DNA of 35,000 nucleotides from Symbiodinium natans (GCA_905221605.1 CAJNDS010002572.1:1-35000), one strand, 5' to 3'. Shown: positions 27,229 through 34,307, numbered from the stretch's first letter. The notes: generated by a model from the letters alone, not told the origin. Translations and numbers: made by a program.

Positions 27229-27252
27229 GTTTAGGGTTTAGGGTTTAGGGTT
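27229..27252. repeat. TTTAGGG array, short
   Basis: Three heptamers starting at the donor GT. Confidence 0.9.
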
Positions 27253-27805
27253 CGAAGGAAATTATGCAATATCCGGCTCCGGCTCCAGGCACTTCTGGAG
27301 GGGCAGTACCCGCACCAAGAAACAACATGCCCAACATCGCCCGCCCCTCTCCCTTCCCAACATGCTGACATCCAGAACCCTCGGTCAAGCCCCGAGGTCA
27401 ACATCATGTAAAGAACCATGTGGCAGACACCCCACCCCGATGTTTTTTGAAATCCGCGTAAAATCCGCAGAAAAGCTGGTAACAATACTGAAGGCAGTGC
27501 AGCATTGATCCTAAACCCTAAAACACTAAACCCTAAACCCTGCACCCTAAACCCTAGACTGTACACCCCAAATCCTGCCGTGTTTCACGGGTTTCCTCCA
27601 AACTCTGGGAGTTTTGGGGGGGCTTAGGGTTGCAAGTAGGGATGTTCCCCCTTATGCTAATGGCGCGTAAGAGTTTTCTTTTGGTTTAGGCTTTACGGTA
27701 ACCCTGAACCCCCAAACCCTAAACCCTACAACCCCTAAACGCTAAAGCCATATTTTTTGGGGTCTACGGTTCGTTGGACGCATCTCGTTCTGTCTTACTG
27801 CCTGT
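27253..27805. other. Intron-like stretch with partial family B element
   Basis: Holds a C-rich repeat patch (27510-27556) and a truncated family B end, AGGGATGTTCCCCCTTATGC, at about 27637. A 111-codon minus frame here (27231-27566) begins and ends in telomeric repeats and is not supported as a gene. Confidence 0.35.
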
Positions 27806-27848
27806 TTAGGGTTTAGGGTTTAGGGTTTAGGGTTTAGGGTTTAGGGTT
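27806..27848. repeat. TTTAGGG array
   Basis: Six clean G-rich heptamers. They lie upstream of the exon candidate at 27877, an exception to the usual C-rich order. Confidence 0.95.
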
Positions 27849-27876
27849 GCCTGAAACGAAAGCCCCCCAAAAGCAG

Positions 27877-27910
27877 CGGCCGCCTCTGGAAGCCGTAGGT
27901 GCGCGACTGG
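27877..27910 (+). CDS. Exon 1 of phase-consistent chain
   Basis: Acceptor CCCAAAAGCAG, frame RPPLEAVGARL plus one base, donor GTTTAGGG at 27911. The leftover G joins CT of the next exon to restore an Ala codon. It is the first exon in a series in which every junction keeps the frame. The product is unknown. Confidence 0.5.
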
Positions 27911-28024
27911 GTTTAGGGTTTAGGGTTTAGGGTTTAGGGTTTAGGGTTTAGGGTTTAGGGTGTAGGGTGTAGGGTTTAGGGTTTAGGGTTACGGGTTTAG
28001 GGTTTAGGGTTTAGGGTTTAGGGT
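27910..28024. repeat. TTTAGGG array
   Basis: About fifteen G-rich heptamers, a few TGTAGGG. It forms the 5' end of the intron 27911-28358. Confidence 0.95.
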
Positions 28025-28066
28025 GGGATTAGTGTTGAGGGGGAGGGCTTGGAGTTTGAAAGTGTG

Positions 28067-28170
28067 TTTTGGGATTGGCCCCCTTCTACTAACACTCCTT
28101 AGTGGGATTATAGTACCCCCTAGTCAAATCCCCATTGAGGACTGTTAGTACAAGGGAGAACATCCCAAAG
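28067..28170. mobile_element. MITE-like family B element, copy 3
   Basis: Left TTTTGGGATTGGCCCCCTTC then TACTAACACTCC; right GGACTGTTAGTACAAGGGAG then AACATCCCAAA. The arms are inverted copies of about 30 bp. The element sits inside the intron between exon candidates 27877-27910 and 28359-28398. Confidence 0.7.
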
Positions 28171-28275
28171 TATGTTTACCTAAAAGCCCCTCAATTTCCC
28201 TAAGCCCTAAACCCTCCGCCCCCAAACCCTTACCCTAAACCCCCTCTCCGCCAATTATCGCTCTTTTCGTTGGGG

Positions 28276-28352
28276 GCACCCTAAACCCTAAACCCTTAAC
28301 CCTAAACCCTAAACCCTAAACCCTAAACCCTAAACCCTAAACCCTAAACCCA
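28276..28352. repeat. CCCTAAA array
   Basis: About ten C-rich heptamers forming the 3' end of the 448-bp intron, finishing CCCAAGGCAG. Confidence 0.95.
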
Positions 28353-28358
28353 AGGCAG

Positions 28359-28398
28359 CTCATGAGTTCGTAGAATTCTCTGGCCCTTCCAAAGAAAG
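28359..28398 (+). CDS. Exon 2 of phase-consistent chain
   Basis: Acceptor CCAAGGCAG; with the incoming G the frame reads AHEFVEFSGPSKE and leaves AG, which joins G of the next exon as AGG (Arg). The donor GTAACA at 28399 is good. Both other frames would meet stops or mismatch. No family is recognised. Confidence 0.6.
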
Positions 28399-28477
28399 GT
28401 AACATTGGTTCTCGAGGTATGGGGTCTGGGCGATACCCTAAACCCTAAGCCCTAAACTCCAAAACCCCACGTTGCAG
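28399..28477 (+). other. 79-bp intron containing CCCTAAA units
   Basis: Starts GTAACA, ends CCACGTTGCAG, and its 3' half is CCCTAAACCCTAAGCCCTAA. Canonical GT-AG, phase 2. Confidence 0.6.
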
Positions 28478-28528
28478 GATCCCACTTGACATGGTGAAGT
28501 GTGCAGATGGTGCAAGGCACGAGGAAGG
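28478..28528 (+). CDS. Exon 3 of phase-consistent chain
   Basis: The frame reads IPLDMVKCADGARHEE and leaves GG before the donor GTAGTA at 28529. It has balanced, protein-like composition with no repeat-derived codons. The chain with exon 2 reads PSKERIPLDMVKCADG across the junction. No family is recognised. Confidence 0.6.
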
Positions 28529-29499
28529 GTAGTAGGTCTTATGGGTTCTTGATGACAAGGAACTTTGTCTAAGTTAGCAGAATATTTGCCATACAACCCT
28601 GTCGTGGTAACACCTTAACAACCTTTTCCACCCAAACCCTACACCCCGAAATTCCCTAACAAGAATTCAGCCTAGGGTGCTTTCGGACATAGAGGCGAAC
28701 ACTACCGGGATCATCCCGCCTCCAAGCTTCCCCAACCCTTAAGGGTTCAGGGTTTAGGGTTTAGGGTTTATTGTTTAGGGTTTAGGGTTTATAAGGTTAT
28801 AGGGTTTCGGGTTTAGGGTTTAGGGTTTAGGGGTTCCCATTGTTTACAAGATGACTGGGTTGGTCCTACGCTGCAAGGAATCTACTCTCATCCTATAAAC
28901 CAGTAAGCCCTAAACCCCACAGCATACATATACCACAGGGGCCTAAACAAATTACAAAAGGTTTTTGAGGGTTGTTATAGGATATTTATAGAGGCCATTT
29001 CCGACCGGGAGTACTAGATCAACCCAGAGCAAGAGCCCTTAGGAAGCATGTGGAGCATTGGGGCAATGATGCTGCCATGATCTGTGTGGGGGTTGGCCCT
29101 TCCTGGTAATGGTTCTGACAAGCCCTCAAATGAATATGCGATAAGCGAACCTTCAATAGTAGTGAGGGAATCCTTTCAGGGGTAGGCGGGGGGGCTGGCT
29201 CTCTAAACCCTGAATCCGAAACCCTAACACCAGAACCCTAATGGGTCAGTCCAAGTAAGCCCTACCAAGAAGTTCCAGATCGCAGTCGCCTCGGGTCTGC
29301 TTGAAGGTTCATGGGTAGTTGTAAAAAAGTAGGGTTACAAGTGGTAAAACGAGGGAAAGCGCATATTCATGCGTGAGCATTGCGGCACTGTAGGGGCCGA
29401 AAGTGTGTAACAGTGTCTATTTCTAAGGGACAATGACGCTGCTCTCGCCTAGGGAAAAACCACTTTTTCGAGCACTGCGTTTTGCAAACTTCGGTGATT

Positions 29500-29620
29500 A
29501 TGACTATATTATGATTATTTCTAGTACTACTAGTATTACTATCATTAGTATTACTATTAATACTATTATTATTAATGTTACCATTGCGATTGCTATTATT
29601 ACTATTACTATGGCTTTGTA
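29500..29620. repeat. Imperfect ATT/ACT trinucleotide tract
   Basis: Irregular runs of TATTACTATTA and CTAGTACTACTAGTATTACT. Frames here give I/T/S- or N/S-rich strings on the two strands and are not genes. Confidence 0.8.
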
Positions 29621-29732
29621 AAGGGACTGGACAAGGTTTAGAAATTACCCCCCACCCCCACCCCCACCCCCGACCCCCGCCTCCCACCCTTCTGGGAAGC
29701 AAGAGAACGCGCCCGTCACGCACTAGGCGCTG

Positions 29733-29817
29733 TCACCTATAAGTAAGGTAGCCTATCTGTTAGCCTCAATTATGGTACTTATATAACCCAACTTACAACT
29801 ACTCATGAACCGATTAG
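29733..29817. mobile_element. Family D small element, copy 1
   Basis: CTATAAGTAAGGTAGCCTAT, TAGCCTCA, ATGGTACTTATATAACCC and CTCATGAACC match, in order, the copy at 30399-30490. Confidence 0.55.
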
Positions 29818-29882
29818 ACTTAGAGGGCCTCTTGAAACCGGAAGTGTTTGTGGCTTTTCAGTGTTTCAGGGTGACGTAGGCA

Positions 29883-30050
29883 AGCCCTAAACCCTAAACC
29901 CTAAGCCCTAAACCCTAAACCCTAAGCCCTAAACCCTAAACCCTAAACCCTAAACCCTAAACCCTAAACCCTAAACCCTAAACCCTAAACCCTAAACCCT
30001 AAACCCTAAACCCTAAACCCTAAACCCTAAACCCTAAACCCTAAACCCTA
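29883..30050. repeat. CCCTAAA array, longest and cleanest
   Basis: About 24 C-rich heptamers, the first few with CCCTAAG spacers. Its G-rich counterpart lies at 30170-30298, flanking exon 4. Confidence 0.98.
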
Positions 30051-30083
30051 CCGAAGCCCTACAGTCCCTAAATCCCATGCCAG

Positions 30084-30143
30084 GGTTCTGGCACGCAGCT
30101 GTTGCGGATGGAGCCCCAGGACCGATGGCCTTCGTTTCTGCAA
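30084..30143 (+). CDS. Exon 4 of phase-consistent chain
   Basis: With acceptor ATGCCAG (30081-30083) and incoming GG, the frame reads GVLARSCCGWSPRTDGLRFC and leaves AA before GTTTGG. An alternative acceptor (CACGCAG, 30098) gives a 15-codon phase-0 exon, LLRMEPQDRWPSFLQ. The first choice keeps phase with both neighbours. It lies between the longest C-rich and G-rich arrays. Confidence 0.5.
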
Positions 30144-30169
30144 GTTTGGGTCTGGGTCTGCTTGGACTG

Positions 30170-30298
30170 GGTTTAGGGTTTAGGGTTTAGGGTTTAGGGT
30201 TTAGGGTTTAGGGTTTAGGGTTTAGGGTTTAGGGTTTAGGGTTCAGGGTTTAGGGTTTAGGGTTCAGGGTTTAGGGTTTAGGGTTTCGGGTTTAGGGT
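30170..30298. repeat. TTTAGGG array, long
   Basis: About eighteen G-rich heptamers with a few TTCAGGG near the right end. Confidence 0.97.
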
Positions 30299-30385
30299 TG
30301 GCCCTGGTGACATGTTATCTTTTCACTTCTTGGGTTCAAGAGGATCATGAATATGCAGAGGGTGTTAAGCGCCATCCTCGTGAAG
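30296..30385. mobile_element. Family C element, copy 2
   Basis: ACATGTTATCTTTTCACTTC, TTGGGTTCAAGAGGATCAT and GCGCCATCCT line up with 22741-22830. Arms are weakly inverted. Confidence 0.45.
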
Positions 30386-30398
30386 GCTAATGGCTAAT

Positions 30399-30490
30399 GT
30401 TTAGTCATATAAGTAGGGCTATAAGTAAGGTAGCCTATATTGTAGCCTCAGATATGGTACCTATAAACCCTACTTCTAAGTACCCATGAG
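30399..30490. mobile_element. Family D small element, copy 2
   Basis: AGTAGGGCTATAAGTAAGGT on the left and GGTACCTATAAACCCTACT on the right form imperfect inverted ends. Related to 29733-29817. Confidence 0.55.
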
Positions 30491-30496
30491 CCTTCA

Positions 30497-30593
30497 CCCT
30501 AAACCCTAAACCCTAAACCCTGAACCCTGAACCCTAAACCCGAAACCCTAAACCCTAAACCCTAAACCCTAAACCCTAAACCCTAAACCCTAA
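30497..30593. repeat. CCCTAAA array
   Basis: About thirteen C-rich heptamers, three with GAA, ending six bases before exon 5. Confidence 0.95.
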
Positions 30594-30599
30594 GGCCAG

Positions 30600-30680
30600 C
30601 AAGCAGGGTTTATGGGCATTCGGGGTTTTGCCGGCGAGTTCCCGAAGCCAGTACCATCCGGCCTTGGGGAACCCCTTGGG
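30600..30680 (+). CDS. Exon 5 of phase-consistent chain
   Basis: Acceptor AAGGCCAG. With incoming AA the frame is NKQGLWAFGVLPASSRSQYH and PALGNPLG, leaving GG before GTTTAGGG. The 81-bp island is flanked by a C-rich array 6 bp upstream and a G-rich array that starts at the donor. No domain is recognised. Confidence 0.55.
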
Positions 30681-30800
30681 GTTTAGGGTTGAGGGTTTAG
30701 GGTTTAGGGTTCAGGGTTCAGGGTTTAGGGTTTAGGGTTGAGGGTTTAGGGTTTAGGGTTTAGGGTTGAGGTTTAAGGGTTTAGGGTTGAGGGTGTAGGG
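30681..30800. repeat. TTTAGGG / TTGAGGG array
   Basis: Heptamers alternating TTTAGGG, TTCAGGG and TTGAGGG, starting at the exon 5 donor. Confidence 0.93.
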
Positions 30801-31310
30801 TTTGGTTAGGGAGTACAGGTTCAAGGTTCCCGTAGAATCCCCATGGGGTGGGGCCGGGGGGTGGGGGAGGGAGACTGCTGGATGTTGAGTGTCGAGAGTC
30901 GAGACATCAAGGGTGGATTATAGAGAGTTTAGAGTTTAGGGGTAAGGGCTAGGTGGGTTGAAGTGAGTTTGGGTTTAGGGCTAGTGCTAACTAGGCTTTA
31001 GGGTTACTTATGGTTCACGGTTAGGCTCTTGGTTGAGGGCTAACTTGGGTTTACGGTTAGGCTAGGGGTAGAGAGTTTAGGTTTTTGGATCAGGGTTAGA
31101 GGGGTTAAGCGTTCAAGACGGGAGTTTGACTTAGTAAGGCTGGATAGGGTTAGAGCTTTGGAGACTTCGGTTTAGGGTACTTGGACTTACGTATTGTCAA
31201 TTTAGATGTCTTGCCTGGGGTTCAGGAATTCCTAACACCAAGCCCTGAAAAGAAGATTGCATTAAGAATACCGGCCCTGCGGCGGCCCCTTCCGATGTTA
31301 CAGGTTCCAG
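30801..31310. other. Rest of intron after exon 5
   Basis: G/T-rich diverged heptamers to about 31170, then mixed sequence in which all three + frames are open (31181-31310). An earlier acceptor for exon 6 is possible in the latter part. Confidence 0.4.
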
Positions 31311-31366
31311 AAGCAAGTTCTTGTACGGCCAGCGTCACAAATGGACCGCGACCCTCGATGTTTTTG
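31311..31366 (+). CDS. Exon 6 of phase-consistent chain
   Basis: Acceptor AGGTTCCAG; with incoming GG the frame reads SKFLYGQRHKWTATLDVF and leaves G before a strong GTACGT donor. The mix of aromatic, charged and aliphatic residues is globular-protein-like, unlike the Ala-rich helices upstream. The exon could extend left, since the frame is open upstream. Confidence 0.6.
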
Positions 31367-31455
31367 GTACGTACCCTAAACCCTAAACCCTATATAAACC
31401 CTAAACCCTAAATCCTAACCCTAAACCCTAAACCCTAAAGACACTGACTCTTCAG
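31367..31455 (+). other. 89-bp intron made of CCCTAAA units
   Basis: Begins GTACGTACCC, consists almost entirely of CCCTAAA/CCCTATA heptamers, and ends GACTCTTCAG. Canonical GT-AG, phase 1, with matching frames on both sides. Confidence 0.65.
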
Positions 31456-31502
31456 CTGAGGCACCCCGAAACAGCCATGATTCAGACTCCAGACCAGCCC
31501 CC
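31456..31502 (+). CDS. Exon 7 of phase-consistent chain
   Basis: With incoming G the frame reads AEAPRNSHDSDSRPAP and ends in phase 0 before GTAGGA. Reading across the junction gives DVFAEAPRNSHDSD. The polar Ser/Asp/Pro-rich content suggests a disordered linker. Confidence 0.55.
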
Positions 31503-32008
31503 GTAGGAATGGCCAAGTGGCGCCGCCCACCATGACCAAGCCGGTGGACGAGGCTGTACGGGAAGGGCCTCCCATCATTTTGTGGGCATCTTCCTTGCAA
31601 AATCGGGCCGTGGTTCTTGTGAGTGTGTGAGCTGCTGCACCCTAAACCCGAACCCCCTGAAAGTTTCGATTTTCTTCGCGCTGCCTAGGGTTGAGGAAGG
31701 TTCAGGAAGGTATCAAACCTGAAAGTCTTCAGCCTTGGAAACACAGGGCTTGTAATCAGGGTGTCTGGTGCTTCTAGGGGCTAGGGTTCCTATAGGGCTT
31801 TCAGGGCCTAGGGTTCCTAGGCTTTCTTAGGGCTTCAAGGATTTGTCCGGGGGCTTCCAGGGTTTGTTTACAGGATCTCTAGGACTCTAGGGCTTCCGGG
31901 GTTTATGTGCCCATAGGCTTAGGGTTTAGGGTTTGGGGTTTGGGGTTTAGGGTTTAGGGTTTGGGGTTTAGGAGTCTAGGGTTTAGGGTTTGGGGAACAT
32001 GTTTTCAG
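31503..32008. other. Intron with diverged G-rich repeats
   Basis: Unique sequence (31503-31690), then diverged AGGG-type units (31680-31915) and a TTTAGGG/TTTGGGG block (31918-31995), ending TGTTTTCAG. Confidence 0.4.
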
Positions 32009-32134
32009 TGCTGGAAAGGGACAGCATGGGAAATACCAACATCGAACACCGGCCACTCACTGAACACGCCAGAAACTACCGAACTGGCTGGCATGTGCAC
32101 CATCCCTAACACTCAAAACCCCCCAAAAAGGCCT
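32009..32134 (+). CDS. Exon 8 of phase-consistent chain (tentative)
   Basis: After ATGTTTTCAG the phase-0 frame reads CWKGTAWEIPTSNTGHSLN, then a Thr/Pro-rich stretch, ending KRP before GTGAAC at 32135. It is 126 bp, exactly 42 codons, longer than its neighbours. The right border is uncertain because the frame stays open further. Confidence 0.4.
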
Positions 32135-32236
32135 GTGAACCTAAAAGCCCACAAAGCCTGCAATGTAGGAGTCGGAAAACTTACTAATCGTCTTCCCTTA
32201 TGGTCCTTTTGTAATCATGCGATAAATAACCCCAAC

Positions 32237-32254
32237 CCCCCCCCCCCCCCCCCA
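32237..32254. repeat. Poly-C run
   Basis: About 18 C in a row inside the intron between exon candidates 8 and 9. Confidence 0.85.
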
Positions 32255-32330
32255 GAAAAAGAAAAAATGACATGAGAAAGGCCCCTAAACCCCAAAGCCC
32301 TAAAAGCCCTAGATGCCCTGTGAACCCGAG

Positions 32331-32409
32331 CCCCGACGGCAACCGGCGAGCCCTCCGTGGGCCAAAAAGTCACCAGCAAAGATAGAGGAAAAGAACCAAA
32401 CATGCATGG
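32331..32409 (+). CDS. Exon 9 of phase-consistent chain
   Basis: The frame PRRQPASPPWAKKSPAKIEE, then KNQTCM, leaves G before GTTCAGGG at 32410. The acceptor is uncertain (CCCGAG at 32330, or GAG/AAG sites further in). The basic, Pro/Lys-rich content suggests a disordered region. Confidence 0.45.
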
Positions 32410-32487
32410 GTTCAGGGTTTAGGGTTCGGGGTTCAGGGTTCAGGGTTCAGGGTTTAAGGTTTAGGGTTTAGAGCGGCTTTAGTGTAG
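32410..32487 (+). other. 78-bp intron made of TTCAGGG/TTTAGGG units
   Basis: Begins GTTCAGGG, is built of G-rich telomeric heptamers throughout, and ends CTTTAGTGTAG. Phase 1 on both sides, so the frame is kept. Confidence 0.6.
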
Positions 32488-32602
32488 GCGAGATCCAGAA
32501 GGCCGCCAAAAGCAGAGTCACTCCTGGGAGGCCTCCAAAGACGCCCGGCGAATCGGGAGACGCCTCTGCGCCTGCAGCCTCCAACCCAGGCAGGGTTGAG
32601 CC
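32488..32602 (+). CDS. Exon 10 of phase-consistent chain
   Basis: With incoming G the frame is GEIQKAAKSRVTPGRPPKTP, then GESGDASAPAASNPGRVE, ending before GTTTAGGG at 32603. It is 115 bp, Lys/Pro/Ala-rich, continuing the character of exon 9. Confidence 0.55.
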
Positions 32603-32605
32603 GTT

Positions 32606-32705
32606 TAGGGTTAGGGTTTACGAGTTAGGGTTTAGGGTTTGGGGTTTGGGGTTTGGGGTTTAGGGTTTAGGGTTTAGGTTGAGCGTTTAGGGTTTAGGGT
32701 TTAGG
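32606..32705. repeat. TTTAGGG / TTTGGGG array
   Basis: G-rich heptamers starting at the exon 10 donor, with variants such as TTAGGG and TTTACGAG. Confidence 0.88.
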
Positions 32706-32827
32706 GCAGGGTTGGGCCGTCGAGAGATCACGGGTTGAAGTAGATTATAACCAGCATTTATACGTAATTGGTACTGTAAGAACCTAAAACCCTAAACCCT
32801 AAACCCCTAAACCCTCCACAAGAACAG

Positions 32828-32935
32828 TAGGTTTTGGGTTCTGAATGTAACGGCGGCGAGATGCGCATGTGCGCGCGGACTCAGCGGCATGCCTCCCACA
32901 AAAGACTGACAGCCTGAGCTCTTCCCAAACCCTGG
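32828..32935 (+). CDS. Weak exon candidate
   Basis: After AAGAACAG, with the phase left by exon 10, the frame reads PRFWVLN before a GTAACG, or runs on through TAARCACARGLSGMPPTKD to a TGA. Both readings are possible, and support is limited to phase and the preceding CCCTAAA block. Confidence 0.25.
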
Positions 32936-32942
32936 ATGTAGT

Positions 32943-33002
32943 GTCTAGGGTTTGGGGTTTAGGGTTTAGGGTTTTAGGGTTTAGGGCTTAGGGTTTAGGG
33001 TT
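32943..33002. repeat. TTTAGGG tract
   Basis: G-rich heptamers with TTTTAGGG and CTTAGGG variants. Confidence 0.88.
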
Positions 33003-33086
33003 ACGACCGAACTAAAAAACCCTCCGATGAGCTCAAGGATTCCTACATTCTACGGTTCCATCTAGGATTTATGAATAAGTTTGGTG

Positions 33087-33219
33087 TTGGGATGTTTGCC
33101 CGTATACTAACAGTCCTGAATAGGGATTATGGTACACCCCCCCACCCCCCCCCCCCCCCCTTAAAATTTTCCCAATGAACGACCGTTTTCTATAAGGGGG
33201 GGGGGGGGGGTCCCAAAGT
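33087..33219. mobile_element. MITE-like family B element, copy 4, with homopolymers
   Basis: TTGGGATGTTTGCCCGTATA then CTAACAGTCC on the left and TCCCAAA on the right. A long C run (33124-33160, interrupted by A) and a G run (about 33197-33211) have expanded within it. The minus frame reading glycine and proline here is an artefact. Confidence 0.6.
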
Positions 33220-33311
33220 TTGGTGCACTGAAGAGTTTTAGAGTTCAGGGTTTTACCTAAACCACCCAAACCCTAGGCCCAAAACCCAACAGGGTTTTAC
33301 GGCGGCTGTAG

Positions 33312-33367
33312 ATCAGCTGCTGCTCTCAGGCCACACTCGTGGCGGAGGTCCCCCTGCTGCATCTGGG
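33312..33367 (+). CDS. Exon candidate between repeats
   Basis: After GGCTGTAG the frame ISCCSQATLVAEVPLLHLG leads to GTTTAGGG at 33368. An earlier GTCCCC donor at 33348 would give a 12-codon exon. C-type repeats upstream (33255-33290) are few. Confidence 0.35.
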
Positions 33368-33466
33368 GTTTAGGGTTTAAGGTTTAGGGTAAAGGGTTTA
33401 GGGCTGCAGCCTCCTGTTCTTGAATGTCAGCAAGCGATTGAGTGGTTAGGTTGGGAGTGTGGTTAT

Positions 33467-33577
33467 CCACTAATTGCTAAAGAACGCCCCAAACAAGTAA
33501 ACAGACTAAGCTACATATTTCTCTCTAAGGACGAATATTGTTTCATTTCTTGGGAGTTTCTTAAGCCCATAGTAGTT
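33467..33577. mobile_element. MITE-like family A element, copy 3 (diverged)
   Basis: CCACTAATTGCTAAAGAACG on the left and TTTCTTAAGCCCATAGTAGT on the right correspond to the family A ends. The interior is unrelated or strongly diverged. Confidence 0.55.
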
Positions 33578-33742
33578 ATGTTGGGGGGCAGGGCTGGGGG
33601 GTTTGGAGCGGGGGGGGGGGGGGGTTGTAGAAACGGTCCAAGCTGCTGCGACCTGCTGTTCACGGCTCAGATGTTAATCAAAACACATCTCGCGCCATCG
33701 GGGCGCGAATCCAATAAAACTTTTCCAGCGGGTAGTGCCAAG

Positions 33743-33770
33743 TCGAGCGATGCAGCGTGCTCAGTTCGAG
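33743..33770 (+). CDS. Exon fragment upstream of the 77-bp intron
   Basis: The frame SRAMQRAQFE (start of exon uncertain) ends TTCGAG at 33770, where the first copy of TTCGAGGAGCAT begins to repeat. A GAG|GAGCAT border implies a GA donor. Confidence 0.45.
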
Positions 33771-33847
33771 GAGCATCCCTAAACCATAAACTCTAAACCC
33801 TAAACCCTGAACCCTAAACCCTAAACCCTAAACCCTAAACCTTCGAG
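33771..33847 (+). other. 77-bp intron flanked by 12-bp duplication
   Basis: TTCGAGGAGCAT occurs at 33765-33776 and 33842-33853. Between them lie about nine CCCTAAA-type heptamers. Removing 77 bp (one duplicate plus the repeats) leaves an uninterrupted reading frame across QFEEHEVITK. Because of the duplication the exact cut is ambiguous. GAG|GA...AG|GAG is one fit. Confidence 0.6.
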
Positions 33848-33921
33848 GAGCATGAGGTGATCACGAAGAACACCTTCCTGCACATCCCCGACGAGCCCAG
33901 CGAGTTGGTGATCCCGAAAAG
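33848..33921 (+). CDS. Exon, KNTFLHIPDEPSE motif
   Basis: The frame continues EHEVITKNTFLHIPDEPSEL, then VIPKR. It either reaches a TAA (33926-33928) or leaves by a GC donor (AAAAG|GCCCTA). The KNTF-hydrophobic-hydrophobic-x-P/D pattern resembles segments I recall from many dinoflagellate proteins. That is memory only, and function is unknown. Confidence 0.55.
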
Positions 33922-33989
33922 GCCCTAAGGGGTACAAGGAGGAGGGACCCAGAATCGTTTTCCCCTAAAAAGTCAAAAATAAATCAATA

Positions 33990-34008
33990 TATATATATGT
34001 ATATTTGT

Positions 34009-34041
<33 letters not shown>

Positions 34042-34050
34042 CATACATAT
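33990..34050. repeat. (TA)n / (TG)n microsatellite
   Basis: TATATATATGTATAT-type tract, followed by a poly-C run of about 18 at 34054-34071. Confidence 0.9.
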
Positions 34051-34096
34051 GCTCGCCCCCCCCCCCCCCCCATGATCCACACATTTGGCGCCCCGG

Positions 34097-34268
34097 GTAC
34101 TCCAGATTTCTTCTGCAAATCTGGAGTCTGGAGTCCGGGGCCCCGGTACTCCAGATTTTTTCTGGAAATCTGGAGTCTGGAGTCCGGGGCCCCGGTACTC
34201 CAGATTTTCCGGGGCCGGGGTACTCCGGATTCTGCTGGAAATCTGGAGTCTGGAGTCCAGGGGCCCGG
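34097..34268. repeat. 49-bp tandem repeat with nested palindromes
   Basis: GTACTCCAGATTT starts at 34097, 34146 and 34195, with a related truncated start at 34220 (TACTCCGGAT). Each unit holds CCAGATTT..AAATCTGG and GTCCGGGGCCCCGG palindromes. Open frames through it (PRYSRFFLEIWSLESGA-like) are repeat artefacts because all three frames stay open. Confidence 0.88.
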
Positions 34269-34269
34269 G

Positions 34270-34307
34270 TGCATATGGAGTCCGGGGCCCATGTTCTCCA
34301 TATGCAC
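34270..34307. repeat. Hairpin next to the 49-bp repeat
   Basis: GTGCATATGGAG and CTCCATATGCAC are exact reverse complements separated by about 15 bp containing CCGGGGCCC. Confidence 0.8.

Larger units (their letters stand above)
28529..30083. other. 1.5-kb intron (or unseen exons)
   Basis: Contains a G-rich telomeric block (28744-28832), unique sequence, an ATT/ACT-rich tract (29500-29620), a CCCCCA run (29649-29675), a family D element (29733-29817) and a long C-rich array at its 3' end. Additional small exons could be hidden. Confidence 0.4.
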
